Assembly: GCA_031424795.1 (NCBI GenBank)
Contig: JANPIC010000133.1
Location: forward strand, 1 to 64,000
DNA from: Aalborgiella sp031424795
GTDB lineage: Bacteria > Pseudomonadota > Gammaproteobacteria > Burkholderiales > Burkholderiaceae_C
DNA length: 64,000 bases
Direction of reading: 5' to 3'
The notes under the pieces are model-generated. The model was not told where the DNA came from and searched no databases. It was given only the letters and a program-made list of their open reading frames with translations. Of this stretch, positions 1 through 8,247 are shown in pieces; positions within the stretch are counted from its first letter, which is position 1; each line of letters opens with the position of its first letter. A program made the translations under genes and the position numbers.

Positions 1-780
1 GGCACCATCAATTTTGCCCAAGGCGAATTTGTGATGCTACCAGCCTTCATGATGCTGGGTTTTTTGTCCTTTGGCGCGCCGCTGCCATTGGCGTTTATAT
101 TGACAGCGTTACTTTCTACGGTTGTATTAGGTTGGGCATTCAAGAAAGCGATTGTTGACCCGCTTTTCAAATACGGCATGATGCAAATTGTGGTGGCCAG
201 CATTGGCTTGTCCATCGTCATGAAAAACGCCATGCGTGCAGGCTACAGCGCTGAGGCGCATCCATTCCCGGGGCTTTTCTCTGACAAGTTGTTCAATGTC
301 GCGGGTGTGAATATTTCCACGGGTGATGTCGGTACAGTCGTTTGCGCTTTGCTGGTGGTTTTCGCCACACAAGCCTTCTTGTCTAAAACGGTCACTGGCC
401 GCGCTATGCAGGCGGTGGCTCAAAACACCGAAAGTGCCTCGGTTTTGGGCATCAATGTGCCACGCATGATTTTTTACACATTTGCGATCAACGCCGTGTT
501 GGCTTGCGTTGCCGCCTTGTTGGTCACGCCGGTGTATCTGGCCAAATTTGACATGGGTGATTCCTTGGGTACCAAAGCTTTTTTTGCAGCCATCATTGGT
601 GGTTTTAACAATTCGCGCGGTGCTTTGTTGGGTGGTTTGATTGTGGGTGTGAGTGAGAACTTGGCCTCTGCTTATATATCCCCATCTTACAAAGACGCTG
701 TCGCTCTGGTGGTTTTTATGATTGTTATTTTGTTTAGACCGCAAGGCCTTCTCGGTAAAAAAGAGGAGCGCAAGGTATGA
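1..780 (+). CDS. livH: Branched-chain amino acid-type ABC transporter permease LivH (5' end outside window)
   Basis: Inner-membrane permease of a LivHMGF-type ABC importer for branched-chain amino acids or aromatic/organic acids. The frame is open from base 1 and reads a typical LivH segment (INFAQGEF, cf. the family's INFAHGE) before the first internal ATG at 31, so the gene starts upstream and about 260 residues are visible. Several hydrophobic segments follow, and the C-terminus has the usual FRPQGLLGK ending. The stop overlaps the start of livM by four bases (ATGA). The substrate cannot be read from the permease; the catabolic genes downstream suggest an aromatic or hydroaromatic acid. 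Confidence 0.9.
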   Translation, partial: GTINFAQGEFVMLPAFMMLGFLSFGAPLPLAFILTALLSTVVLGWAFKKAIVDPLFKYGMMQIVVASIGLSIVMKNAMRAGYSAEAHPFPGLFSDKLFNVAGVNISTGDVGTVVCALLVVFATQAFLSKTVTGRAMQAVAQNTESASVLGINVPRMIFYTFAINAVLACVAALLVTPVYLAKFDMGDSLGTKAFFAAIIGGFNNSRGALLGGLIVGVSENLASAYISPSYKDAVALVVFMIVILFRPQGLLGKKEERKV

Positions 781-1781
781 AGAAGCATCTTTTGGCGTTG
801 ACTGCGCTGGCGGTTATTTTGTTTTTGCCCCCCTTCCTTAAAAACTATGGCATTTACATGTTCACCACCTGGTTGATTTATGTGATTGCCACCATGGGTT
901 TGAATTTAACCGTGGGCTTTGCGGGTCAAAAATCGCTCGGACACGCTGCATTTTTTGGCATTGGCGCGTACACCGTGGCTATTGCGATGAAAGCGGGCAT
1001 CAGCTGGTGGGTGGGGCTGCCTGCGGCCATGGCCTTGTGTTTTGTGATTGGTTTGGTGCTCGGTTTCCCCGCGTTACGCGTGCAAACTATTTATTTGGCT
1101 TTTGCGACCTTGGGTTTCAACACGGCTGTGTGGTTGGTGATGCGCAATGAAGAGTGGCTGACAGGTGGTACGTTCGGTTTGAACGGCATTCCTAGGCCTG
1201 AAATATTTGGGTATTCGCTCAAAGACGGTTTGCCCTACTATTATTTTGTGCTGGCCATCGCTGTGATTGCTGTCGGCTTGTTGTGGTGCTTGTTGCGTTC
1301 GCCTTGGGGCAAGGCGTTTCAGGCACTGCGCGATAACCCAATTCGTGCTGAAAGCTTGGGCATTGATACACGCAGCTACACCTTGTTGTCATTCGCCATT
1401 GGTGCGGTCTTTGCGGGTATTGCCGGCGTGCTGTTTGCCTCGCTGGTTGACTTCATCGAGCCAGCGCCCTTTGCCGTCGGTGCTTCCATCATGATGTATT
1501 TGATGGTCGTCGTGGGTGGTGCGGGCTATTTCTGGGGGCCATTGGTCGGTGCGCTAGTCGGCATGGTCGTGCCTGAGTGGATTCGTGACGTGTTTCCGAC
1601 ACTTGCCAACTGGTACTTACCAATTTTTGGTACCGTCGTGATTTTGATGATGGTGTGGTTGCCGGATGGTTTGATGAGTATTCCTGACCGCATCAAAGCC
1701 AAACGTCAAGCTAAAGAAGCCAACGCAGCGCGCCAAGCTGCCGGTCAATCTGTAGCGGTGGCGCTGGAGGCAAAGTCATGA
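777..1781 (+). CDS. livM: Branched-chain amino acid-type ABC transporter permease LivM
   Basis: Second membrane permease of the importer, 334 aa. It has multiple hydrophobic helices and the LivM landmarks LNLTVGFAGQKSLGHAAFFGIGAY near residues 43-65 and ALRDNPIRAESLGI near 184. The final 25 residues are a hydrophilic Lys/Ala-rich tail. The start overlaps the livH stop, and its own stop overlaps the livG start, so the genes are translationally coupled in one operon. Length and motifs are normal. Confidence 0.93.
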   Translation: MKKHLLALTALAVILFLPPFLKNYGIYMFTTWLIYVIATMGLNLTVGFAGQKSLGHAAFFGIGAYTVAIAMKAGISWWVGLPAAMALCFVIGLVLGFPALRVQTIYLAFATLGFNTAVWLVMRNEEWLTGGTFGLNGIPRPEIFGYSLKDGLPYYYFVLAIAVIAVGLLWCLLRSPWGKAFQALRDNPIRAESLGIDTRSYTLLSFAIGAVFAGIAGVLFASLVDFIEPAPFAVGASIMMYLMVVVGGAGYFWGPLVGALVGMVVPEWIRDVFPTLANWYLPIFGTVVILMMVWLPDGLMSIPDRIKAKRQAKEANAARQAAGQSVAVALEAKS

Positions 1782-2524
1782 GCCAATCTGTATTAAAAGT
1801 TAGCAATCTCAAGAAAGCATACGGCGCTATTCAGGCTGTGGGTGGCGTTTCTTTTGAGGTGATGCCAGGTGAGATTTTTGGTGTCATTGGCCCCAACGGT
1901 TCTGGCAAAACAACCATGTTCAACAGCGTCTTAGGTCAAATCAAACCGGATGCCGGCACGATTGAACTCAATGGCAAAGACGTCACGCATGCCGGGCCGC
2001 TGGAGCTGAGCCGCTTGGGTGTGGGGCGAACCTTTCAAACGTTGCAAGTGTTTGGCAAGATGACCGTGCGTGAGAACTTGATTGTGGCCGCGCAAGAGCA
2101 CCAAGGCAGCATGTTTGGTCGCATGTTTGCACCAACGGATTCAGGGTTAGGCGCAAAAGCCGATGTTCTGATTGATCAATTTCGTATTCGCCACGTTGCT
2201 CATTTACAAGCCGGCACGCTCAGCTATGGGCAACAAAAACTGGTAGATATCGCCATGGCGTTTATGAGCGAGCCTGCATTGGTTTTGTTGGATGAACCCT
2301 GTGCTGGCGTGAATCCCAGCTTGGTGGGCGGTATTTCTACCTTGCTCAAAGAGCTGAACCAAAAGCAAAAAGGCAGCTTTGTCGTGATTGAACACAATAT
2401 GGATTTCGTGATGAGTTTGTGTCACCGCATCATGGTGATGGTTGAAGGCCAAGTGATGGCTGTCGGCACACCCGCTGAAATACGCGCCAACAAACAGGTG
2501 CTTGACGCCTATTTAGGGGGCTAA
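1778..2524 (+). CDS. livG: ABC transporter ATP-binding protein LivG
   Basis: Cytoplasmic ATPase of the Liv-type importer, 248 aa. Walker A GPNGSGKTT lies near residues 38-46, the signature LSYGQQKL near 149 and Walker B VLLDEP near 165, with the VIEHNMDFVM switch region after it. LivG proteins are recognised by the longer insertion between Walker A and the signature and by the VGRTFQ motif, both present. It overlaps livM by four bases and is followed two bases later by livF. Confidence 0.94.
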   Translation: MSQSVLKVSNLKKAYGAIQAVGGVSFEVMPGEIFGVIGPNGSGKTTMFNSVLGQIKPDAGTIELNGKDVTHAGPLELSRLGVGRTFQTLQVFGKMTVRENLIVAAQEHQGSMFGRMFAPTDSGLGAKADVLIDQFRIRHVAHLQAGTLSYGQQKLVDIAMAFMSEPALVLLDEPCAGVNPSLVGGISTLLKELNQKQKGSFVVIEHNMDFVMSLCHRIMVMVEGQVMAVGTPAEIRANKQVLDAYLGG

Positions 2525-2526
2525 AT

Positions 2527-3294
2527 ATGAGCAACATCATGACTGACAAAACTTGTATTGAATTCAACGATGTGGTGGCGGGCTACAAGGATTTCATGAT
2601 CCTGAACAACCTGTCCTTCAAAGCCAAGCACGGCACGATCACGCTCTTGTTAGGCCCTAATGGCGCAGGCAAATCGACGGTTTTAAAAACCTTGTTTGGT
2701 TTGCTCAAGCCGCGCCAAGGCAGCATCAAGTTAGATGGTGTTGATATTGGTGGCGCAACGCAAAAGTCTTTGCTCGCGCAAGGTATTGCTTTTGTGCCAC
2801 AGGGGCGCAATTTGTTTGGGCAACTCTCGGTGTTTCAAAACTTAGAGTTAGGCGGGATCACGCTGGGTATGAAAACCACGCATGAGCGCATTCCTGAAGT
2901 GTTGGAATTTTTCCCCCGCGTTAAAGAACGTATCCACAGCCAAGCCTCTGCGCTTTCGGGCGGTGAGCAAAAGCAGCTAGAAATTGGTCGTGCTTTGCTG
3001 TTGCGCCCCAAGGTCTTGTTGATTGACGAGCCGTCTATCGGTTTGTCGCCCATTTTGGTGCAAGACGTGTTTAAGTTGCTGCGCAAATTGGCTGACCAGG
3101 GCACGACTGTTCTTATGGTTGAGCAAAACGTGAAAAGCGCTTTAAAGATTGCTGATGAAGCCATCGCTTTGGAGTCTGGGCGTTTGGTGTTGCACAAGCC
3201 GGCTTCTGAGTTGTTGGCTGACCCCAATATTGAGCATCTGTTCCTAGGCGGTGCGCGCCCAGTGGTTGCCGCTTTGCCGGAAGCGGTTGTCTAA
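2527..3294 (+). CDS. livF: ABC transporter ATP-binding protein LivF
   Basis: Second ATPase of the importer, 255 aa. Walker A GPNGAGKS is near residues 43-50, the signature LSGGEQKQLEIGRAL near 143, and Walker B VLLIDEPSIGLSP, typical of LivF, near 162. A purine-rich TAGGGGGCT precedes the ATG at 2527, which overlaps the end of livG. A second ATG five codons in (position 2539) is possible but has a poorer ribosome site. It is the last transporter gene of this operon; no binding protein is present, so that gene must lie upstream of the window or elsewhere. Confidence 0.94.
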   Translation: MSNIMTDKTCIEFNDVVAGYKDFMILNNLSFKAKHGTITLLLGPNGAGKSTVLKTLFGLLKPRQGSIKLDGVDIGGATQKSLLAQGIAFVPQGRNLFGQLSVFQNLELGGITLGMKTTHERIPEVLEFFPRVKERIHSQASALSGGEQKQLEIGRALLLRPKVLLIDEPSIGLSPILVQDVFKLLRKLADQGTTVLMVEQNVKSALKIADEAIALESGRLVLHKPASELLADPNIEHLFLGGARPVVAALPEAVV

Positions 3295-3359
3295 TTAAGG
3301 CCAGCTTTGTTAGATGTTTACCGCATTTGAATTTGAATTTTGACTTTTAATTACCGATA

Positions 3360-4304
3360 ATGAGCGCAACCCAACTCACAAAGCAACCCCAAAAGCATAT
3401 GAACACACTGAATCGTGAAGCTATCCAAGAAGGTGCAAACCCGCTGGGCATGGAAGGCATTGAGTTCATCGAATACGCGACGGCGCAGCCCCAGCAACTT
3501 GGCCAAGTGTTAGAGAAAATGGGTTTTCGCCCGATTGCCCGGCATCGCTCACGTGAGGTGTTGTTGTACCGTCAGGGCGATATCAATGTCATCGTCAACG
3601 CGCATGGCCAGTCGTATTTGAGTGGTTTGCCAAGCTCAGGTGCATTGACGGATAAACCCGTTATTGCCGCCATGGCGCTGCGCGTGCGTGATGCGTCAAC
3701 CGCGTACAAACGCGCTTTAGAACGCGGTGCTTGGGCGATTCCTACCAATGTGGAAGTGATGGAGTTGAACATTCCTGCCATTCATGGCGTGGGTTCAAGC
3801 CGCATTTACTTCGTGGATCGCTACAAAGAATTCTCTATCTACGACGTTGATTTCACCCCAATTCCTACGGTGGATCAGCATCCGCCAGCGGTTGCAGGTT
3901 TGCATTTCTTTGGCATCGTTCAATACATCGGCAACGACCGCACAGAAGATTGGACAGAGTTTTACCGCGAATTGTTTGGCTTTACAGAGTTAAACGCAGG
4001 GCAACACTTTGGCATTTTGACCAAAGGTCGTATTTTGCGCAGCCCGTGCGCAGCGCCTAACCATTTTTATTTGCAATTGATAGAGCCTGAGTTGGGCGTG
4101 CTGGACGTCAAAGACGACGAATGCCTGCAGCGCATGGGTTTGGGTACGCCGAACGTCGCTACCACCGTTGAACAGCTTTTGAAAGCAGGCGTCGAGTTTT
4201 TGGTGTCCAAAGACCCTGATGATAAAAACAAAGGCGCATTGACGAGAACACAAATGGGCAGCGTGACGTTTGAGCTGGTGCACGACGACCGTGCAGCTTC
4301 TTAA
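3360..4304 (+). CDS. 4-hydroxyphenylpyruvate dioxygenase-like VOC protein
   Basis: Vicinal-oxygen-chelate protein of 314 aa related to 4-hydroxyphenylpyruvate dioxygenase (HPPD). Two VOC domains are visible: an N-terminal one beginning GIEFIEYATAQP and a C-terminal one with the facial triad H182 (GLHFFG), H235 (NHFYLQLIEP) and E305 (FELV). In Pseudomonas the same HPPD-like domain is fused behind a 3-dehydroshikimate dehydratase (QuiC1); here the two halves are separate adjacent genes with the TIM-barrel gene following. Either tyrosine catabolism or a quinate/shikimate role is possible; the neighbourhood favours the second. The start is uncertain: ATG 3360 has no clear ribosome site and ATG 3399 is an alternative. 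Confidence 0.75.
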   Translation: MSATQLTKQPQKHMNTLNREAIQEGANPLGMEGIEFIEYATAQPQQLGQVLEKMGFRPIARHRSREVLLYRQGDINVIVNAHGQSYLSGLPSSGALTDKPVIAAMALRVRDASTAYKRALERGAWAIPTNVEVMELNIPAIHGVGSSRIYFVDRYKEFSIYDVDFTPIPTVDQHPPAVAGLHFFGIVQYIGNDRTEDWTEFYRELFGFTELNAGQHFGILTKGRILRSPCAAPNHFYLQLIEPELGVLDVKDDECLQRMGLGTPNVATTVEQLLKAGVEFLVSKDPDDKNKGALTRTQMGSVTFELVHDDRAAS

Positions 4305-4319
4305 GTGAGCCTAACGACC

Positions 4320-5222
4320 ATGAGCCAATTTGTAGGAAATATTGACGATTTTGGGATGGACACCATCTCATTTGCCGGCCCGCTCGAAGCCAAGTTAAAA
4401 GCCACCCGCGAAGCCGGTTTCAGCCAAATCATGCTGGCTGCGCGTGATTTGGTGGGGCACGCCGACGGTTGGCAAGCGGCAGTCGCTGCCGTCAAAGCCA
4501 GTGGTTTGCGGGTGACGGGTTTTCAGGTTTTGCGTGATTTTGAAGGTTTGTCGGGTCATTTGCACGAATACAAAATCGACATCGCCAAGTCGATGTTAGA
4601 GATGTGCCATGCGCTAGATTGTGGCGTGATGCTGATGTGCTCCAGCACGTCCACGCACGCCACCTCAGACACAGAAGCCTTGGTCAAAGACTTGCGTAAA
4701 CTGGCGATGCTGGCCATTCCAATGAACATCAAAATTGCTTATGAGGCCCTGTCCTGGGGGCGCTCCATCAACCAGTTCCCGCAAGCGTGGGACTTGGTTT
4801 GCCAAGCCGATATGCCCAATTTGGGCTTGGGTTTTGACTCATTCCATATGTTTGCGACCAACACGCCACTGGAAGACTTGGAAATGCTAGACACTAGCAA
4901 GATTTTCTTGGTGCAACTGGCCGATTTCATGTGGAACGAAATCAAAACCGTCGAAGAGCGCATCACCACCGCCCGCCATTTCCGTGTTTTCCCCGGCGAA
5001 GGCGTGCACAGCGAAGCCTTGGCCGCGTTGACATCGAAGCTGCACGAACTGGGCTACCGTGGCGATTACAGCTTTGAAGTCTTCAACGACGACTACCAGC
5101 AAATGCCCCTAGAAAGCGTCGCCAAACGCGCCAGACAATCGGCGTTGTGGCTCAGTGAAGGCGTGCTGCGCCGGTCAGTTCCTTTGCCGAATCAGATTAA
5201 GTTGAAGCGCCAAACAAACTAG
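4320..5222 (+). CDS. Sugar phosphate isomerase/epimerase-type TIM barrel, probable 3-dehydroshikimate dehydratase
   Basis: TIM-barrel protein of the xylose-isomerase-like superfamily, about 300 aa. A metal-ligand set E142 (YEALSWG), D173 (GFDSFH), Q199 (VQLADF) and E253 (SFEVFND) can be aligned by eye with that of QuiC-type 3-dehydroshikimate dehydratases, which make protocatechuate. With the upstream HPPD-like gene it looks like an unfused QuiC. A GTG at 4305 directly after the preceding stop could extend the protein by five residues; I prefer the ATG at 4320. The dehydratase function is inferred from ligand pattern and from aroQ- and aroE-like genes downstream, not proven. Confidence 0.7.
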   Translation: MSQFVGNIDDFGMDTISFAGPLEAKLKATREAGFSQIMLAARDLVGHADGWQAAVAAVKASGLRVTGFQVLRDFEGLSGHLHEYKIDIAKSMLEMCHALDCGVMLMCSSTSTHATSDTEALVKDLRKLAMLAIPMNIKIAYEALSWGRSINQFPQAWDLVCQADMPNLGLGFDSFHMFATNTPLEDLEMLDTSKIFLVQLADFMWNEIKTVEERITTARHFRVFPGEGVHSEALAALTSKLHELGYRGDYSFEVFNDDYQQMPLESVAKRARQSALWLSEGVLRRSVPLPNQIKLKRQTN

Positions 5223-5360
5223 CGCAAACCCCACGCATCCAGCGGTTGGCGCTGTCGTGATGGTAGCGTTCATGCCAGTATTGTTTGACGGGGAAGCTGG
5301 GAGTGGCAAGGGGCAGCGCAGCACTTGCAATCAAGGGTAAATCCTAGTCTGAAAAGCCAG

Positions 5361-5400
5361 TCGTTCATTTACACTTTGAAAATGAACGAACTAGTACATT
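5361..5400. promoter_or_regulatory. Inverted repeat and candidate TetR operator over the tetR start
   Basis: A 10-bp inverted repeat (TCGTTCATTT at 5361-5370, AAATGAACGA at 5380-5389) surrounds the ATG at 5382. It runs into a 16-base stretch, 5385-5400, that matches 13 of 16 bases with a palindrome-containing stretch upstream of the TRAP operon (6207-6222). This suggests the TetR protein binds both places and represses itself. Inferred from sequence only. Confidence 0.5.
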
Positions 5401-6131
5401 CCGCCAAAAAGTTAAAACCCGCTGCTCAACAAGTTGTTAAAAGTGTTTCTAAAATTGCTATTAAAAATATAGCTAATAAAGAAGTAAATACGCCGGCTAA
5501 AAGTGAAAAACCTAGTCGCACCAATGACCCAGTACGCACCATGGCGGGTATTTTGGAAGTGGCGACCGCAGAGTTTGCTGCCAAGGGGCTGAGCGGGGCG
5601 CGGATTGACGAGATTGCGTCCATCACCAAAACCAGCAAGCGCATGATTTACTACTATTTTGATAGTAAGGAAGGATTGTATGTTGCGGTTTTGGAGGAGG
5701 CGTATCGCCGCATCCGGCAGATTGAGCAGCAGCTGCACTTAGAAGACTTAGCGCCTGAAGAAGCGCTTAGAAAGCTGGTGGGCTTCACTGTGGATTACCA
5801 GTGGAATAACCCCGATTTTGTGCGTTTGGTGATGAATGAAAACATACACCGGGGTGAGTTTTTGGCGCAAAGCAAAACGATTCAAGGCTTGAACATCCCG
5901 GTGGTTCACGCTGTTCAGCAGGTGTATGAACGGGGCGTGGAGCAGGGCGTTTTCAGACCAAATTTGGACCCGCTGGACTTGCACATGACGATGTCGGCGC
6001 TGAGCTTTTTCAATGTCTCAAATCACCACACGTTTTCTTTGATTTTTAAGCATTCTCTGGAGAATGCAGCGAATTTCCAAGCCAGGCGTGAAAGCATCGT
6101 CGAGACCATGGTGCGCTATGTACGCTTTTAG
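5382..6131 (+). CDS. TetR/AcrR family transcriptional regulator
   Basis: TetR-type repressor, 249 aa from ATG 5382. The helix-turn-helix lies at about residues 57-100 (GILEVATAEFAAKG, then IDEIASITKTSKRMIYYYF), followed by an all-helical ligand domain. The first 50 residues are a Lys-rich extension not normal for the family; residues 25-40 (IAIKNIANKEVNTPAK) are encoded by a copy of the dispersed repeat. It lies between the dehydratase genes and the TRAP transporter, so those are its likely targets. A TTG at 5325 in the same frame would lengthen it but lacks support. Confidence 0.88.
   Translation: MNELVHSAKKLKPAAQQVVKSVSKIAIKNIANKEVNTPAKSEKPSRTNDPVRTMAGILEVATAEFAAKGLSGARIDEIASITKTSKRMIYYYFDSKEGLYVAVLEEAYRRIRQIEQQLHLEDLAPEEALRKLVGFTVDYQWNNPDFVRLVMNENIHRGEFLAQSKTIQGLNIPVVHAVQQVYERGVEQGVFRPNLDPLDLHMTMSALSFFNVSNHHTFSLIFKHSLENAANFQARRESIVETMVRYVRF
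5454..5500 (+). repeat. Dispersed two-hairpin repeat, copy inside tetR
   Basis: Module A (GCTATTAAAAATATAGC) followed by the start of module B (GTAAATACGCCGGCT), inserted in frame in the N-terminal extension of the TetR gene. Read in the gene it gives IAIKNIANKEVNTPA, the same codon register as the copies in lolA and mltB. Confidence 0.85.
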
Positions 6132-6203
6132 TTATGTACGTTTGTAGATAGTAGCTATGCAGGTATCCACTAATTAGATCAGGGTTTGTCCTTATATGTT
6201 AAA

Positions 6204-6222
6204 ACTAACCAGTTAGTACATT
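6204..6222. promoter_or_regulatory. Candidate TetR operator upstream of the TRAP operon
   Basis: A palindrome ACTAAC-CA-GTTAGT at 6204-6217 lies 37 bases before the dctQ start. Its right part continues into AGTACATT, also found at the tetR start. A TetR repressor encoded just upstream makes this its probable binding site; expression of the TRAP genes would then be relieved by the transported ligand or a metabolite. Confidence 0.5.
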
Positions 6223-6254
6223 AAGACATCTGTCCATAAAACAAAGGAGACAAC

Positions 6255-6806
6255 ATGTTGAAAAAAGTTATCGACCACTATTGCCAATTGATCAGCTATT
6301 TGCTGGCGATCATCATGGTTCTGATGGTCGTGTTGGTGTTTGGCAATGTCTTTATGCGTTATGCGCTGAATTCAGGTTTCACGATTTCTGAAGAGTTATC
6401 GCGTTGGTTATTCGTCTGGATGACCTTTTTGGGTGCTGTTGTTGCGCTCAGAGACAACGGTCATTTAGGCACGGACATGCTGGTGGGGCGTTTGGGCCCC
6501 ATGGGTAAGCGCATCTGCATGGGCTTATCGTTGGTGTTGATGCTGTTTTGCGACTGGCTGATTTTCAAAGGCTCTTACGACCAAATGCTGGTCAATATAG
6601 ATTCAACCAGCGCTGTGATGGAAGTTTCCATGGCTTGGGTATCTACGGCAGGCGTCGTCTTTGCCGTCTTGGCTTCACCGATTTTGCTGGGTGACCTGTG
6701 GCGACTGCTCAGTGGCCAAATTGGTGACGATCAGCTCATGCTGATTCAAGAATCTGAAGAAGCACCACATGCTGATGCCAATTCATCCACGCAAGCAAGA
6801 CACTAA
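6255..6806 (+). CDS. dctQ: TRAP transporter small permease DctQ
   Basis: Small membrane subunit of a tripartite ATP-independent periplasmic (TRAP) transporter, 183 aa with four hydrophobic helices. The conserved SEELSRWLFVWMTFLGA segment of DctQ is near residues 47-64. The start has a strong AAAGGAGA ribosome site. The last 25 residues are acidic and hydrophilic. It is followed 15 bases later by dctM. TRAP systems import organic acids using a sodium or proton gradient; neighbouring genes suggest quinate/shikimate-like compounds. Confidence 0.93.
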   Translation: MLKKVIDHYCQLISYLLAIIMVLMVVLVFGNVFMRYALNSGFTISEELSRWLFVWMTFLGAVVALRDNGHLGTDMLVGRLGPMGKRICMGLSLVLMLFCDWLIFKGSYDQMLVNIDSTSAVMEVSMAWVSTAGVVFAVLASPILLGDLWRLLSGQIGDDQLMLIQESEEAPHADANSSTQARH

Positions 6807-6821
6807 AAACAGGGGACTATT

Positions 6822-8099
6822 ATGATTATTACTATATTTTTAGGTTCGATGTTGGGTGCGATGGCGTTGGGCATTCCCATTGCTTTTTCATTGCTCTTGT
6901 GCGGTGCTGCTTTGATGTGGCACATGAACATGTTTGACGCGCAAATTTTGGCGCAAAACTTGATTGAGGGTTCAAACAGCTTCCCACTCTTGGCTGTGCC
7001 TTTCTTCATGCTGGCGGGTGAGGTGATGAATGCGGGCGGTTTGTCGCGCCGTATTGTTAACTTCGCCATGGCCTTGGTTGGTCACATCAAAGGTGGTTTG
7101 GGTTACGTCACGATTGTGGCGGCTGTCATCATGGCGTCTCTGTCAGGTTCTGCTGTGGCTGATGCTGCGGCTTTGACAGCGCTGTTGTTGCCGATGATGG
7201 TGGCTGCTGGTCACGACAAAGCGCGTTCAGCGGGTTTGATTGCCTCTGCTGGCATCATTGCACCCATCATTCCACCTAGCATTGGGTTTGTGATTTTTGG
7301 CGTGGCTGGTGGTGTGTCTATCACCAAGTTGTTCATGGCTGGCATCTTCCCAGGCGTTTTACTGGCAGCTGCCTTGTGGTTCACTTGGTGGTATTTGGTA
7401 CGTAAAGAAGTGGTCGTGCCACCACCACGTAAAACAACTGGTGAAGTGCTGGTTGCGTTTAAAGATGCTACTTGGGCTTTGGTGCTGCCTTTGATCATTG
7501 TGTTTGGTTTGAAATTTGGTATTTTTACGCCGACAGAGGCCGCCGTGGTTGCGGCTGTCTACGCCATTCTCATCTCGGTGTTTATTTATAAAGAGCTGAA
7601 CTTCAAAAAAATGGTGCCTTTGTTCATCTCATCAGCCAAAACATGTTCTATCGTCATGTTTTTGGTGGCTGCAGCCATGGTTTCAGCTTGGTTGATCACC
7701 GTTGCCAATTTGCCAGCACAAGTGGTGTCATTGCTTGAGCCCTTGTTGGGCAGCCCACGCTTGTTGATGTTGGCAATCATGGTGTTGACCATGGTGGTAG
7801 GTACGGCTTTGGATATGACGCCGACGATTTTGTTGTTAACGCCTGTGTTGATGCCTGTTGTCAAAGCTGCGGGCATTGACCCAGTTTACTTTGGCGTGTT
7901 GTTCATTATCAACAACGCTATTGGTTTGATTACACCGCCGGTCGGCACGGTGTTGAACGCGGTTGCTGGCGTGGGTAAGGTCAGCATGGATGAGGTGACA
8001 AAAGGTGTCATCCCGTTCATGATTGCGCAGTTTGCGATCATGTTCTTGATGGTGCTGTTCCCGCAGATTGTTATGGTGCCAGCACGCTGGTTTTATTGA
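6822..8099 (+). CDS. dctM: TRAP transporter large permease DctM
   Basis: Large membrane subunit of the TRAP transporter, 425 aa, the usual length. Many hydrophobic helices are visible with DctM landmarks: SFPLLAVPFFMLAGEVMN near residue 46, SGSAVADAAALTALLLPMM near 107 and the re-entrant motif IIPPSIGFVIFG near 150; GLITPPVGTVLN near 366 marks the second repeat. Together with dctQ and dctP it forms one transport system. Confidence 0.94.
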   Translation: MIITIFLGSMLGAMALGIPIAFSLLLCGAALMWHMNMFDAQILAQNLIEGSNSFPLLAVPFFMLAGEVMNAGGLSRRIVNFAMALVGHIKGGLGYVTIVAAVIMASLSGSAVADAAALTALLLPMMVAAGHDKARSAGLIASAGIIAPIIPPSIGFVIFGVAGGVSITKLFMAGIFPGVLLAAALWFTWWYLVRKEVVVPPPRKTTGEVLVAFKDATWALVLPLIIVFGLKFGIFTPTEAAVVAAVYAILISVFIYKELNFKKMVPLFISSAKTCSIVMFLVAAAMVSAWLITVANLPAQVVSLLEPLLGSPRLLMLAIMVLTMVVGTALDMTPTILLLTPVLMPVVKAAGIDPVYFGVLFIINNAIGLITPPVGTVLNAVAGVGKVSMDEVTKGVIPFMIAQFAIMFLMVLFPQIVMVPARWFY

Positions 8100-8247
8100 A
8101 AATTGATGCTTCTTTTATCGTTTTCCTGTAGACCTCATGCATGGATCTTGCGTTAGGTCATGTAACAAAGCAAATGAGTTAGCGCGCCATTTGCTAAGTT
8201 TGTATTTAAGCGTGCTGTGTTAGTTTGTATAACTTGTGGAGACTCTT

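Noticed and set aside
127..744. 205-codon ORF antisense to livH
   Set aside because: Shadow frame of a clear permease gene; composition is His/Gln/Asn-rich as expected for the antisense of hydrophobic codons.
5222..5381. Search for a small RNA or gene between the TIM-barrel gene and tetR
   Set aside because: Only the operator-like inverted repeat is visible; no ORF with a ribosome site or terminator.
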